Of a stretch of DNA of 64,000 nt, positions 44,445 through 53,379 are shown piece by piece. The notes beneath the pieces were generated by a model. The model had not been told where the DNA came from. It was given only the letters and a program-made list of their open reading frames with translations, and searched no databases. Made by a program: the position numbers and the translations under genes. The first letter of the stretch is position 1. The number at the start of each line of letters is the position of its first letter. The DNA is from Ramlibacter cellulosilyticus (lineage in GTDB: Bacteria; Pseudomonadota; Gammaproteobacteria; Burkholderiales; Burkholderiaceae_C): contig NZ_JACORT010000009.1 of the NCBI RefSeq assembly GCF_014297465.1, positions 124,001 to 188,000 on the forward strand, written 5' to 3'.

Positions 44445-44860
44445 CCGCGCCGGCCGACGACGACGTCCCTCCGCACTTCCAGACCTTTCTTGCCTTCGAT
44501 TTCGGCGCGAAACGCACCGGTGTCGCCGTGGGCAACCGCATGCTGCGCACGGCGACGCCGCAGGCGACCATCCGCGCCGAGGCCAACGACGCGCGGCTGG
44601 CGCAGGCCGAGGCGCGGGTGAAGGAGTGGCAGCCCGACGCGCTGGTGGTCGGGGTGCCGTTCCATCCCGACGGCGCGAGCCACGACAATACGGCCCGCGC
44701 GCGCAAGTTCGCGCGCCAGCTGCGCGCGCGCTGCGGCAAGCCGGTGTACGAGGTGGACGAGCGCTACAGCACCACCGAAGCGCTGGCGGGCGGCGCGACC
44801 GATGCCGACGCCGGCGCCGCCTGCATCATCCTGGAACAGTTCCTGAGGAGCTTGACGTGA
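44441..44860 (+). CDS. ruvX: Putative pre-16S rRNA nuclease / Holliday junction resolvase YqgF
   Basis: 139 aa. RNase H-fold: [19 protein letters not shown] (first Asp), [19 protein letters not shown] (VVG..P) and [13 protein letters not shown] (Glu/Asp DERxTT-type motif), ending in an Asp-containing [12 protein letters not shown]. Cytoplasmic; processes the 5' end of 16S rRNA and possibly Holliday junctions. Start and stop both overlap neighbours by 4 bases (ATGA, GTGA). Confidence 0.94.
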   Translation: MTAPADDDVPPHFQTFLAFDFGAKRTGVAVGNRMLRTATPQATIRAEANDARLAQAEARVKEWQPDALVVGVPFHPDGASHDNTARARKFARQLRARCGKPVYEVDERYSTTEALAGGATDADAGAACIILEQFLRSLT

Positions 44861-45375
44861 CCACCGCCTCCACCAACGGCGCCCTGACCCTCGACGCCGA
44901 GGCCCTCTACCGCGAGCTGCTGCGCGGCGTGCAGCAGCTGCGCCGCCCCGATACGCAGCTCGTGGGCGTCACCTCCGGTGGCGCGTGGCTCGCCGAGCGC
45001 CTGCAGAAGGACCTGGGCCTGCCCGGCTCGCACGGCGTGATCTCGTCGGCCATGCATCGCGACGACTACGCGCAGCGCGGGCTGGCCGCGACGGCGCAGA
45101 CGAAGCTGGACTTCGACGTGAACGGCGCCCACATCCTGCTGCTGGACGACGTGCTCTACACCGGCCGCACCATCCGCGCCGTGCTCAACGAACTGTTCGA
45201 CTTCGGGCGTCCCGCCTCGGTCGCCCTCGCGGTGCTGGTGGACCGCGGCGGCCGCGAGCTGCCCGTGCAGGCGGACTACGCCGCCGCGCGCGTGAGCCTG
45301 CCGGCCGACCGCTCGCTCGCCCTCGCGCGCGACCCCGCCGGCCTCTTCACCTTCCAGGTGGAAAAAGCCAGCTGA
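44857..45375 (+). CDS. pyrR: PyrR bifunctional regulator / uracil phosphoribosyltransferase
   Basis: 172 aa from GTG 44857 (GTGA). Phosphoribosyltransferase fold: [22 protein letters not shown] is the PRPP loop, with [15 protein letters not shown] and [15 protein letters not shown]. In Gram-positive bacteria PyrR attenuates the pyr operon by RNA binding. In proteobacteria the protein sits before pyrB and its role is less clear. No attenuator-like anti-terminator structure is evident in the 8 bases between pyrR and pyrB. Confidence 0.93.
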   Translation: MTTASTNGALTLDAEALYRELLRGVQQLRRPDTQLVGVTSGGAWLAERLQKDLGLPGSHGVISSAMHRDDYAQRGLAATAQTKLDFDVNGAHILLLDDVLYTGRTIRAVLNELFDFGRPASVALAVLVDRGGRELPVQADYAAARVSLPADRSLALARDPAGLFTFQVEKAS

Positions 45376-45383
45376 AAGATCCC

Positions 45384-46355
45384 ATGCTGCACAAGAGAAA
45401 CCCGCAACTGAACAGCAACGGCGAGCTGATCCACCTGCTCTCCATCGAGGGGCTGCCGCGCGACATCCTCACGCACATCCTGGACACCGCGTCGAACTTC
45501 GTCAGCGTGAGCGACCGCGAGGTGAAGAAGGTGCCCATGCTGCGCGGCAAGAGCGTGTTCAACCTGTTCTTCGAGAACAGCACGCGCACGCGCACCACCT
45601 TCGAGATCGCGGCGACGCGCCTCTCGGCCGACGTGATCAACCTCGACATCGCGCGCTCCTCCACCGCGAAGGGCGAGTCGCTGCTGGACACCATCGCCAA
45701 CCTCTCCGCGATGGCGGCCGACATCTTCGTGGTGCGGCACAGCGAGTCGGGCGCGCCCTACCTGATCGCGCAGCACGTCGCGCCGCACGTGCACGTGGTG
45801 AACGCCGGCGACGGCCGCCATGCCCACCCCACCCAGGGGCTGCTGGACATGTACACCATCCGCCACTACAAGAAGGACTTCGCCAACCTCACGGTGGCGA
45901 TCGTGGGCGACGTGCTGCATTCGCGCGTGGCCCGCTCCGACATCCACGCCCTCACCACGCTCGGCTGCGCCGAGGTGCGCGTGGTCGGCCCCAGGACGCT
46001 CGTGCCCGGCGACATGAAGGACATGGGCGTGCGCGTGTGCCACTCGCTGGAAGAGGGCATCCGGGGCTGCGACGTGATCATCATGCTGCGGCTGCAGAAC
46101 GAGCGCATGAGCGGCGCGCTGCTGCCCTCGTCGCAGGAGTACTTCAAGCGCTACGGCCTCACGCCGGAGCGGCTCGCGCTGGCGAAGCCGGATGCGATCG
46201 TGATGCACCCGGGGCCGATCAACCGCGGCGTGGAGATCGACTCCTCCGTGGTCGACGGACGCCAGAGCGTGATCCTGCCGCAGGTGACCTTCGGCATCGC
46301 GGTGCGCATGGCGGTGATGGGCATCGTCGCCGCCAACACGCGGGAGGCCGCATGA
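45384..46355 (+). CDS. pyrB: Aspartate carbamoyltransferase catalytic subunit
   Basis: 323 aa. Committed step of pyrimidine synthesis. [24 protein letters not shown] (carbamoyl phosphate, STRTR), the [12 protein letters not shown] motif, [22 protein letters not shown] (Asp domain) and [15 protein letters not shown]. No regulatory pyrI gene nearby; instead a dihydroorotase-like gene overlaps (ATGA), as in the Pseudomonas-type class A ATCase. Confidence 0.97.
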   Translation: MLHKRNPQLNSNGELIHLLSIEGLPRDILTHILDTASNFVSVSDREVKKVPMLRGKSVFNLFFENSTRTRTTFEIAATRLSADVINLDIARSSTAKGESLLDTIANLSAMAADIFVVRHSESGAPYLIAQHVAPHVHVVNAGDGRHAHPTQGLLDMYTIRHYKKDFANLTVAIVGDVLHSRVARSDIHALTTLGCAEVRVVGPRTLVPGDMKDMGVRVCHSLEEGIRGCDVIIMLRLQNERMSGALLPSSQEYFKRYGLTPERLALAKPDAIVMHPGPINRGVEIDSSVVDGRQSVILPQVTFGIAVRMAVMGIVAANTREAA

Positions 46356-47656
46356 AGATCCTCATCCGGCAGGGACGCGTGATCGATCCCGCGCGCAACT
46401 TCGACGAACACTGCGACGTGGCGCTGGCCGCCGGCCGCGTCATCGGCGTGGGCAGCATTCCCGAAGGCTTCGCGCCCAACCGCGTGATCGACGCGCGCGG
46501 CTGCATCGTCGCGCCGGGGCTGGTGGACCTGGCGGTGCGCCTGCGCGAGCCCGGCCACGAGCACGAGGGCATGCTGGAGAGCGAGATGGCCGCGGCCGTG
46601 GCCGGCGGCATCACCAGCGTCGTCTGCCCGCCCGACACCGACCCCGTGCTCGACGAGCCGGGGCTGGTGGACATGCTCAAGTTCCGGGCGGAGAAGCTGC
46701 ACCAGGCGCGGGTGTTCCCGCTGGGCGCGCTCACGCGCAACCTCGCCGGCGAAGTGCTGACCGAGATGGCGGAGCTCACCGAGTCCGGCTGCGTCGGCTT
46801 CAGCCAGGCCGAGGTGCCGCTGGTGAACACGCAGGTGCTGCAGCGCGCGATGCAGTACGCGGCGACCTACGGCTACGCCGTGTGGCTGCGTCCGCAGGAC
46901 TACCACCTGGGCAAGGGCGTGGCGGCGAGCGGCGCGCTGGCGACGCGGCTGGGCCTCTCCGGCATCCCCGTGATGGCGGAGACGATCGCGCTGCACACGA
47001 TCTTCGAGCTGATGCGCGCGACCGGCGCACGCGTGCACCTGTGCCGCATCAGCAGCGCCGCGGGCGTGGCGCTGGTGCGGCAGGCGAAGCAGGAAGGCCT
47101 GAAGGTGAGCTGCGACGTCAGCATCAACTCCCTGCACCTCACGGACGTCGACATCGGCTACTTCGACAGCCGCATGCGCCTGTCGCCGCCGCTGCGCCAG
47201 CAGCGCGACCGCGACGCGCTGCGCGAGGGCCTGGCCGACGGGACCATCGACGCGCTGGTATCCGACCACACGCCCGTGGACGAGGACGCGAAGACGCTGC
47301 CTTTCGCGGAGGCGGAACCCGGTGCCACCGGCCTCGAGCTGCTGCTGGGCCTCGCCCTCAAGTGGGGCCAGGAGGACGGCGTCGGGCTCGTGCGCGCGCT
47401 CGCGGTGCTGACCAGCGAGCCGGCGCGCGTGCTGGGCTCCGCGCTCGGCACGCTGCAGGCGAGCGCCGGCCAGCTCGTGGACGGCGGCGTCGCGGACGTC
47501 TGCGTGTTCGACCCGCAGGCGCACTGGACGGTCACGCCCGCCGCTTTGCGCAGCCAGGGCCGCAACACGCCCTTCGGCGGGCACGAGCTGCCCGGCGCGG
47601 TGCGCTTCACGATCGTCGGCGGCCAGGTCGCCTACGAAGCCAAGCCCGCCGCGTGA
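46352..47656 (+). CDS. pyrC': Inactive dihydroorotase-like subunit (PyrC')
   Basis: 434 aa. Amidohydrolase fold of type I dihydroorotases: [90 protein letters not shown]-like ([11 protein letters not shown]). The metal motif DxHxH (normally DLHVHLREPG) reads [10 protein letters not shown] (bases 46529-46540), so both His ligands are lost, while the later SDH is kept. In Pseudomonas such a pseudo-DHOase is needed for ATCase assembly; the same role is likely here. An active pyrC must lie elsewhere. Stop overlaps plsC (GTGA). Confidence 0.93.
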   Translation: MKILIRQGRVIDPARNFDEHCDVALAAGRVIGVGSIPEGFAPNRVIDARGCIVAPGLVDLAVRLREPGHEHEGMLESEMAAAVAGGITSVVCPPDTDPVLDEPGLVDMLKFRAEKLHQARVFPLGALTRNLAGEVLTEMAELTESGCVGFSQAEVPLVNTQVLQRAMQYAATYGYAVWLRPQDYHLGKGVAASGALATRLGLSGIPVMAETIALHTIFELMRATGARVHLCRISSAAGVALVRQAKQEGLKVSCDVSINSLHLTDVDIGYFDSRMRLSPPLRQQRDRDALREGLADGTIDALVSDHTPVDEDAKTLPFAEAEPGATGLELLLGLALKWGQEDGVGLVRALAVLTSEPARVLGSALGTLQASAGQLVDGGVADVCVFDPQAHWTVTPAALRSQGRNTPFGGHELPGAVRFTIVGGQVAYEAKPAA

Positions 47657-48438
47657 GGCTGCTCCGCGCGCTCGGCAAGATCCTCCATGCGCTGGTCCAT
47701 GCGCTGGCCGGCTGGCTGACCATCACGCTGCTGTTCCCGCGCTGGAACCAGCAGCGGCGCGACGCGACGGTGCAGGCCTGGGCGCAGCGCATGCTGCGCG
47801 TGCTGGGCATCCCCCTGCATGTGACCGGGCACGCGCCGGCGCAAGGGCCGATGCTGATCGTGTCCAACCACCTCTCCTGGCTGGACATCCTCGTGCTGCA
47901 TGCGGCGCGGCACTGCCGCTTCGTGTCGAAGTCGGACGTGAAGCACTGGCCCTTGATCGGCACCTTGGCCACCGGCGGCGGGACGCTTTACATCGAGCGC
48001 GAGAAGCGGCGCGATGCGATGCGCGTGGTGCACCACATGGCCGAGAGCCTGAAGGCCGGCGACATCGTCGCGGTGTTTCCCGAAGGGACCACCGGCGACG
48101 GCAAGGCGCTGCTGCCTTTCCACGCCAACCTGATCCAGGCCGCGATCTCCGCGCATGCACCGGTGCTGCCGGTGGCGCTGCGCTTCGTGGACCGCGCGAG
48201 CGGGAAGGACAGCGAAGGGCCGCTCTACCTGGGCGACGACACGCTGGTCAGCTCGCTGTGGCGCACGCTGGCGGGAAGGCCGTTCGTGGCGCACGTGCGC
48301 TTCGGGGAGCCGCAGGTGGCGGAAGGTCGGGACCGCCGGCAGTGGGCGGAGGATTTGCGGGAAGCCGTGGAGGGTTTGAGACGTTTGAACGCAGAGGTCG
48401 CAGAGGGTACGCAGAGGTCGCAGAGAACATCCGCCTGA
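47653..48438 (+). CDS. plsC: 1-acyl-sn-glycerol-3-phosphate acyltransferase
   Basis: 261 aa from GTG 47653. Membrane-bound acyltransferase making phosphatidic acid. One hydrophobic N-terminal helix, LIVSNHLSWLDILVL (NHX4D catalytic motif), GTLYIEREKR and VAVFPEGTTGDGKALLPFHANLIQAAISA (substrate motif). The last ~18 residues (RLNAEVAEGTQRSQRTSA) are encoded by the CGCAGAG repeat that starts near 48390, so the true ancestral end is probably around residue 245. Last gene of the yqgE-pyr operon. Confidence 0.93.
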   Translation: MRLLRALGKILHALVHALAGWLTITLLFPRWNQQRRDATVQAWAQRMLRVLGIPLHVTGHAPAQGPMLIVSNHLSWLDILVLHAARHCRFVSKSDVKHWPLIGTLATGGGTLYIEREKRRDAMRVVHHMAESLKAGDIVAVFPEGTTGDGKALLPFHANLIQAAISAHAPVLPVALRFVDRASGKDSEGPLYLGDDTLVSSLWRTLAGRPFVAHVRFGEPQVAEGRDRRQWAEDLREAVEGLRRLNAEVAEGTQRSQRTSA

Positions 48439-48486
48439 AGGTATTCCTCTGCGACTTCTGCGAATCCTCTGCGACCTCTGCGTTCA
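48388..48486. repeat. CGCAGAGGTCGCAGAG inverted repeat
   Basis: Left arm GAACGCAGAGGTCGCAGAG.. with direct copies of GCAGAGGTCGCAGAG (48390-48427), then a spacer, and right arm CTCTGCGACCTCTGCGTTC (48466-48484). Perfect complement over ~19 bases. It overlaps the plsC 3' end and separates it from the convergent ABC gene. This type of heptamer repeat is found dispersed in several proteobacterial genomes. Confidence 0.85.
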
Positions 48487-48497
48487 GGAAGGGTGGT

Positions 48498-49592
48498 TCA
48501 GGCCGGGAACGACGCTATGGGCGGCGCCGCCACCCCGCCTTCGCGCTCGAAGGTGACCACGTGGTCCACCTGCGCGCGGATGCCGATCCATTCGCCGATG
48601 CGGTGGTCGTGGTGGCTGGGCACGTGCGCGAGCAGCGTCTCTCCCGTGGCCAGCCGCAGCGTGTAGAGGAACTCCGAGCCGCGGAAAGCCTTGCGCACGA
48701 TCTCCGCCTTCACGGGGGCCTCGTCGTCGTGGACGATGTCGTCGGCGCGCAGCAGCACCTCGCACTGGCCCCAGCCGAAGGCGGCGGGCAGCGGGCACTC
48801 GGCGCCGTCGGTCAGCGCGCCCAGCGCCGTGTGCACCACCACCTGGTTGCCCACGCGCTTGAGCGTTGCCGGCGCGAACACGCCGTGGCCGATGAAGTCC
48901 GCCACGAAGCGCGTGGCGGGCCGGTGGTAGAGCGTGTACGCGTCGTCCCACTGGTGCAATTTGCCTTCGTGCATGACGCCGATCAGGTCGCCGATGGCGA
49001 AGGCCTCCAGCTGGTCGTGCGTGACGAAGAGGGCGGTCGCCTGCGCCGCCTTGAGGATGCCGCGCAGCTCGTGCGCGAGCCGCTCGCGCAGGTCCACGTC
49101 CAGGTTGGAAAAGGGTTCGTCCAGCAGCAGCAGCTGCGGCCGGGGCGCCAGCGCGCGGGCCAGGGCGACGCGCTGCTGCTGCCCCCCCGAGAGCTCGTGC
49201 GGCATGCGCTGCTCGCTGCCGCCCAGGCCGACCAGCCCCAGCACTTCGGACACGCGCGCGCGGCGCTCGGACCGCGAGAGGCTGCGCGGCAGGCCGAAGG
49301 CGACGTTGCGTTCCACGTCGAGGTGGGGGAAGAGGGCGTAATCCTGGAAGACCATGCCGACCTGCCGGCGCTCGGGCGGGACCCGCGCCACGTCCTGGCC
49401 GGAGATCCGGATCTCGCCCGCGCTGGCCGGCTCCAGGCCGGCCACGGCGCGCAGCAAGGTGGTCTTGCCGCAGCCCGAGGGGCCGATCAGCACGCCGATG
49501 TCGCCCGCGCGCAGGCCGAGCGACACGCCGTCGACGGCGGGACGGGGCCGGCCGGGGTATTGGACGCTCAGCTGGCGCAGCTCCAGATGCAT
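48498..49592 (-). CDS. fbpC: Fe3+-type ABC transporter ATP-binding protein
   Basis: 364 aa. ATPase of a FbpABC/PotA-like importer. Walker [16 protein letters not shown]-loop QDYALFPHL, signature [15 protein letters not shown], Walker [14 protein letters not shown]-loop FVTHDQLEA. The C-terminal TOBE-type domain (residues ~250-360) holds [39 protein letters not shown] 49592 is preferred to TTG 49616. Divergent from the permease gene (77 bases). Iron as substrate is inferred from the permease family and a Fur-like site. Confidence 0.85.
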   Translation of the reverse strand: MHLELRQLSVQYPGRPRPAVDGVSLGLRAGDIGVLIGPSGCGKTTLLRAVAGLEPASAGEIRISGQDVARVPPERRQVGMVFQDYALFPHLDVERNVAFGLPRSLSRSERRARVSEVLGLVGLGGSEQRMPHELSGGQQQRVALARALAPRPQLLLLDEPFSNLDVDLRERLAHELRGILKAAQATALFVTHDQLEAFAIGDLIGVMHEGKLHQWDDAYTLYHRPATRFVADFIGHGVFAPATLKRVGNQVVVHTALGALTDGAECPLPAAFGWGQCEVLLRADDIVHDDEAPVKAEIVRKAFRGSEFLYTLRLATGETLLAHVPSHHDHRIGEWIGIRAQVDHVVTFEREGGVAAPPIASFPA

Positions 49593-49605
49593 GAGCACGA
49601 TTCTA

Positions 49606-49627
49606 GATGCATACAATTCTCATTTAC
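49606..49627. promoter_or_regulatory. Fur-box-like operator, divergent ABC promoter
   Basis: Minus strand reads CGTAAATGAGAATTGTATGC. The AATGAGAAT part matches the AATGATAAT core of the Fur consensus in 8 of 9 positions; the second half-site matches less well. Sits in the 77-base gap of fbpC and fbpB, the right place to control both. Confidence 0.4.
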
Positions 49628-49668
49628 GTGATCAACGTCAATCGCGCCCCGGCGCCGCCCCCTCCTCC

Positions 49669-51270
49669 ATGCGCCGGCTGAAAGACCTCCCGCTGCTGCT
49701 CGTCGCCGGCCTGCTGCTGCTGCCGGTCCTCGCCGTGCTGGGCTCCTGGTTCTCCTGGGACGCTGCCAGCGGCCAGATCCTGGGCGAGATGGCCGCGACG
49801 GTGCTGCCGGCGTACGCCCGCACCAGCCTCTTGCTGTGCCTGGCCGTCGCCGCGGGCGCGGCCCTCGTCGGCACCGCGGGCGCGGCGGCCGTGACGCTGT
49901 TCGATTTCCCCGGCCGGCGCCATTTCGAATGGGCCCTGCTGCTCCCGCTGGCCATGCCGGCCTATGTGGTCGCCTATGCGTACACCGACTTCCTGCAGTT
50001 CAGCGGCCCGCTGCAGGTGTGGCTGCGCGAGCGCTTCGCGCTGGAAGGCCGCGTGTTCCCCGAAGTGCGCAACCTGCCGGGCGCGGTCTTCGTGTTCGTC
50101 TTCTCGCTCTACCCCTACGTCTACCTGCTGGTGCGCACCGCCCTGGCGGAGCGCGCCGCGCAGCTGATGGAAGCGGCGCGCCTGCTGGGTGCACCGCTCG
50201 CGCGCCGCATCCGCACCGTGGCGGTGCCGCTCGCGCGTCCGGCGATCGCTGCCGGCGTCGCGCTGGCGCTGATGGAGACGCTGGCCGACTTCGGCGTCTC
50301 CAGCTACTTCGGCATCCAGACCTTCAGCACGGGCATCTACAAGGCCTGGCTCGCCATGGACAACCGCATCGCCGCCGCGCAGCTCGCGACGGTGCTGCTG
50401 GTCGTCGTCGCCCTGCTGCTCGGGCTCGAGGCCCGCGCGCAGAAGCGCCTGCGCTTCGCGGCGATGCGCGCGCGCGGCGGCACCGAGGCGCAGCCGATCG
50501 TGCTGCGCGGCATGGCGCGTGTCCTGGCCTGGTGCGTGTGCGGCCTGCCGGTGCTGCTCGGATTCGTGCTGCCGCTGGCGTTCATGCTGCGGCCGCTCGC
50601 CGCCGACTGGTCGGTGCTGCCCTGGGACCGCTTCCTGCAATGGTCCTTCAACAGCCTGCGACTGGGCGGGCTGAGCGCTGCGCTGGCCGTGCTGCTCGCG
50701 CTGCTGCTCGCGTACCGCGTGCGGCGCGCGCCCGACGGGCTCACGCGCGGCGTCGTGCACCTGGCCGGCCTGGGCTATGCGGTGCCGGGCACGGTGCTCG
50801 TCGTGGGGCTGCTGCTGCCCGTCGGCTGGGTGCAGCAGGCCTGGCCCGCCAGCGGCGTGGGCTACTGGATGACGGCCACCGTGCTGGGGATCGTCTGGGC
50901 CTACCTGGTGCGCTTCGTGTCGGTCGCCCTGCAGTCGGTGCAGAGCGGCTATGCGCGCATCCCCGCCAGCTTCGACGATTCCGCCCGCATGCTGGGCGCG
51001 GGGGGCGCCGGCCTGCTGGCGCGCGTGCACTGGCCGCTGCTGAAGCGCTCCGCGGCCGCGGCGGCGCTGCTGGTGTTCGTGGACGTGATGAAGGAACTGC
51101 CCGCGACGCTGGTGCTGCGGCCCTTCAACAGCGACACGCTGGCGGTGGTGGCCTACCAGCTCGCCCGCGACGAGCGCCTGGGCGAAGCCGCCCTGCCGTC
51201 GCTCGCGCTGGTGCTGGTGGGGCTGGTGCCCGTCGTCCTCCTGAGCCGGACCCTGCGCTCGCGCGCTTGA
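49669..51270 (+). CDS. fbpB: Fe3+-type ABC transporter permease, fused double domain
   Basis: 533 aa. ~12 TM helices in two BPD_transp repeats. The EAA loops are MEAARLLGAPLARRIRTVAVPLARPAI (~165-195) and SARMLGAGGAGLLARVHWPLLKRS (~440-470). Typical of FbpB/SfuB. ATG 49669 is followed at once by LPLLLVAGLLLLPVLAVLG (TM1). No binding protein (fbpA) is next to it. Some FbpA-type genes are encoded at a distance. Convergent with the 75-aa gene at 51271. Confidence 0.88.
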   Translation: MRRLKDLPLLLVAGLLLLPVLAVLGSWFSWDAASGQILGEMAATVLPAYARTSLLLCLAVAAGAALVGTAGAAAVTLFDFPGRRHFEWALLLPLAMPAYVVAYAYTDFLQFSGPLQVWLRERFALEGRVFPEVRNLPGAVFVFVFSLYPYVYLLVRTALAERAAQLMEAARLLGAPLARRIRTVAVPLARPAIAAGVALALMETLADFGVSSYFGIQTFSTGIYKAWLAMDNRIAAAQLATVLLVVVALLLGLEARAQKRLRFAAMRARGGTEAQPIVLRGMARVLAWCVCGLPVLLGFVLPLAFMLRPLAADWSVLPWDRFLQWSFNSLRLGGLSAALAVLLALLLAYRVRRAPDGLTRGVVHLAGLGYAVPGTVLVVGLLLPVGWVQQAWPASGVGYWMTATVLGIVWAYLVRFVSVALQSVQSGYARIPASFDDSARMLGAGGAGLLARVHWPLLKRSAAAAALLVFVDVMKELPATLVLRPFNSDTLAVVAYQLARDERLGEAALPSLALVLVGLVPVVLLSRTLRSRA

Positions 51271-51498
51271 TCAGAGGTCGTCGGCGGCGACGGGGCGGTC
51301 CTGTGGCGGCTTGCGGAAGACCACTTCGCCGGTCGGCACGTGCACGACGCGGATCTCGCTGCCGCGGGTGAAGCTCTTGGCGGCGATGCTGACCGCCAGC
51401 GCGCGGTCCTTGACGGCGAGTTCGCTGGTTCCGGCCACGGGCCAGAACCGTCCGGCGATCGGTTGCGCGCTTTCGATCCGGTAGTCGGCAGATGTCAT
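51271..51498 (-). CDS. Small hypothetical protein
   Basis: 75 aa. No signal peptide or motif recognised. MTSADYRIESAQPIAGRFWPVAGTSELAVKDRALAVSIAAKSFTRGSEIRVVHVPTGEVVFRKPP reads like a small cytoplasmic beta-rich protein. ATG 51498 has AGAAGG upstream. Its stop begins right after the permease stop (convergent, no gap). Confidence 0.65.
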   Translation of the reverse strand: MTSADYRIESAQPIAGRFWPVAGTSELAVKDRALAVSIAAKSFTRGSEIRVVHVPTGEVVFRKPPQDRPVAADDL

Positions 51499-51735
51499 GA
51501 ACCTTCTCCTGCGGGCGTCTCGTCTTCGAACTTGTGGACCCATGCTAGGAGGCTTGGATGACAGTGCGAAGACGGCGCATTGCAAGGGGAAACGCAAACT
51601 CGTAACCCTTCGCAATGGTGCGTCGCAATACCATGCAAGGGTCGCGCCACGTCTGTAGGAAGACCGCGCAGCGCGTGTCAGGCAGATGCGTACGACGAGC
51701 TCGTGTCGCATCACAGGCGCGCATCCGCGCCGGGT

Positions 51736-52212
51736 TCAGCCGAGGCTGGAGGGGCGCGTGAGCAGGCCCGTCGTCGTGAAGCGCGAGCGGCCCGGCTTGG
51801 TCCCGCGCGCGAAGCGCAGCTCGCGGCTCACGGGCTGGCCGCTGCGTTTCGCGACCATCAGCACGTCGACCTCGGAGCGCAGGTCCACCACGCGGCGATG
51901 GTCGTCGTGCAGCTGGCCGATGGCATCTTCGAGCGCGTCGTCGCGCAACCGGCGGCTCGCGGTGTCCGTGGTGCGGCGGCGGCATTCGCCGCAGCGCCGC
52001 GCGAGTTCGACGGCCTCGCTGGTGCGCGGGAGCTCCTGCAGGTCGGCTTCGATCGAGCGTGCGACCTCCACGATTTCCGCGGCGAGCCGCGCCACGTGCA
52101 GATGACGCTCGGTGCGGCGGCGGCGCAGCCGCGCGAGCACCCAGGCGCCGACGGCGGCGAGGAGGCCCGTGGCTATCCACCAGCCGCGCGAAAACAGATC
52201 CTGCGGGTTCAT
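51736..52212 (-). CDS. Single-pass membrane hypothetical protein
   Basis: 158 aa. An N-terminal TM helix (GWWIATGLLAAVGAWVLARL) followed by basic RRRRTERH (cytoplasmic side), then a long charged helical tail (ARLAAEIVEVARSIEADLQEL; two Cys in RRCGECRRR) and a basic end. No family recognised. ATG 52212. The 237-base gap to the next minus-strand gene holds several near-copies of GCAAGGG / TTCGCAATGG but no gene. Confidence 0.65.
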   Translation of the reverse strand: MNPQDLFSRGWWIATGLLAAVGAWVLARLRRRRTERHLHVARLAAEIVEVARSIEADLQELPRTSEAVELARRCGECRRRTTDTASRRLRDDALEDAIGQLHDDHRRVVDLRSEVDVLMVAKRSGQPVSRELRFARGTKPGRSRFTTTGLLTRPSSLG

Positions 52213-52368
52213 GCCCACTCCCAACTCGTTGTTGCCCGCATTGTCTGCAGCGCGCGGCAGGAATGCGGCGTGCGTGCACGCGCCGGGTGCGACATTCCTC
52301 ACGGTTACGGGATGTAACTGCATGCCACCGGTTGGCCCGGCGTCACGTCCGTGCAACGATTCGCGCCC

Positions 52369-52881
52369 ATGCAAGACAAGAAGAAGAACGGGGTCGTCGC
52401 GCTGTTGCGGAGGATCTTCTCCCCCAAGTCGAAGCAGCCCGCCAGCGAACACCAGACGGATTACCAGGCCCTCGGCCACGCTTCGGGAGGACTCGAGGCC
52501 GAATACCAGCGCCTCGTGGAGCACCACCTGCGCCGCTGGGGCGTGGGCGAGCATTGCGCGCAGGTCGAGATCCAGCAGATCGAGCAGCGCAAGGGCCGCA
52601 GGGAGGTCTTCGTCGCCACCATCGTGCTGTCCGCCTGGGACCGCAACGGCGTGCTGCGCGTGCTGCTCGGACTGCCGATGCTGGACAAGAAAGTGCGGGA
52701 GGCGGTCAGCGCCTTGTGGCTGGCCGACGTGAGCGCGTTCCAGGGCGTCCTGCTGAAGGTGACGCCCGCCTTGCAGGAAGCGCCGGCGACGACCGAACTG
52801 CGCCACCTGCTGGTGAGCCTCACCGGCTCGCGCGCGCCGGGCGGGCGGAGGTCCGGCGACGGCGTGCCCCTGGTGCACTGA
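52369..52881 (+). CDS. Hypothetical cytoplasmic protein
   Basis: 170 aa. No family recognised. Contains a basic N-terminus (MQDKKKNGVVALLRRIFSPKSKQ), an amphipathic middle (YQRLVEHHLRRWGVGEHCAQVEIQQ) and a hydrophobic core (VFVATIVLSAWDRNGVLRVLLGLPML). ATG 52369 is chosen rather than GTG 52351; neither has a strong ribosome site. Ends 24 bases before a tRNA gene on the other strand. Confidence 0.6.
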   Translation: MQDKKKNGVVALLRRIFSPKSKQPASEHQTDYQALGHASGGLEAEYQRLVEHHLRRWGVGEHCAQVEIQQIEQRKGRREVFVATIVLSAWDRNGVLRVLLGLPMLDKKVREAVSALWLADVSAFQGVLLKVTPALQEAPATTELRHLLVSLTGSRAPGGRRSGDGVPLVH

Positions 52882-52904
52882 AGCGGAAGCTGCAGGCCTG
52901 GCGC

Positions 52905-52979
52905 TGGCGCCCCCGACAGGAATCGAACCTGTATCTAGCGCTTAGGAGGCGCTCGTTCTATCCATTGAACTACGGCGGC
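52905..52979 (-). tRNA. tRNA-Arg (CCT)
   Basis: 75 bases including an encoded CCA (52905-52907). Acceptor GCCGCCG / CGGGGGC has a G-G mismatch at the fourth pair; D-stem GTTC/GAAC, anticodon loop CTCCTAA (CCT, reads AGG), anticodon stem AGCGC/GCGCT, T-arm ACAGG TTCGATT CCTGT. All other stems are perfect. Confidence 0.93.
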
Positions 52980-53014
52980 GGCGAGCGCCATTGTAGGGTG
53001 TGGGCGGCCGCGCT

Positions 53015-53224
53015 TCAGTGCGCGGCGAGTTCCAGCGCGCGCACCGCGACGAAGGCGCACGTGGCGGCCAGCAGGACCAGCCACGGACCGGGTGTCGCGT
53101 TCAGGCGGGGGAAGAGCATCAGGGCGGTGAGCCGCCAGGATGCTTCGCAGTCGCGGCCCTCGCGGGAGAACTCGCGGCCGCCAGCCGGGAGGGCGGGATG
53201 CTGCGGAGTGAAGGACGGACGCAT
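53015..53224 (-). CDS. Possible small membrane protein
   Basis: 69 aa. C-terminal hydrophobic helix (PWLVLLAATCAFVAVRALELAAH) and a polar first half. Third-position GC is high in the second half. No Shine-Dalgarno and no family match known to me. The rest of the 52980-53378 gap (about 400 bases) shows a GCTGTAG/CTACAGC hairpin at 53280-53301 and no other gene. Confidence 0.38.
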   Translation of the reverse strand: MRPSFTPQHPALPAGGREFSREGRDCEASWRLTALMLFPRLNATPGPWLVLLAATCAFVAVRALELAAH

Positions 53225-53362
53225 GGGTTGAGGCGGATGCTGCGGTCTGGGTCCAGAGTAGGCAAGTGGAATTCCCGCCGCTGTAGGTGGAACGCTACAG
53301 CCGGAGTGCGAGAGCGGACAAACGGCAGTCAGACTGCGCGAATCCGCCACGCGGAGGATTGC

Positions 53363-53379
53363 ATGCGGCAGTGCCGCAT
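53363..53379 (-). terminator. Hairpin at the end of the VWA gene
   Basis: ATGCGGCA / TGCCGCAT with a 1-base centre (17-base palindrome), sharing one base with the VWA stop codon. No T-run; may mark the 3' end of the moxR operon mRNA. Confidence 0.45.

Noticed and set aside
46352..47656. Calling the gene after pyrB an active dihydroorotase
   Set aside because: The HxH metal ligands are AVR.
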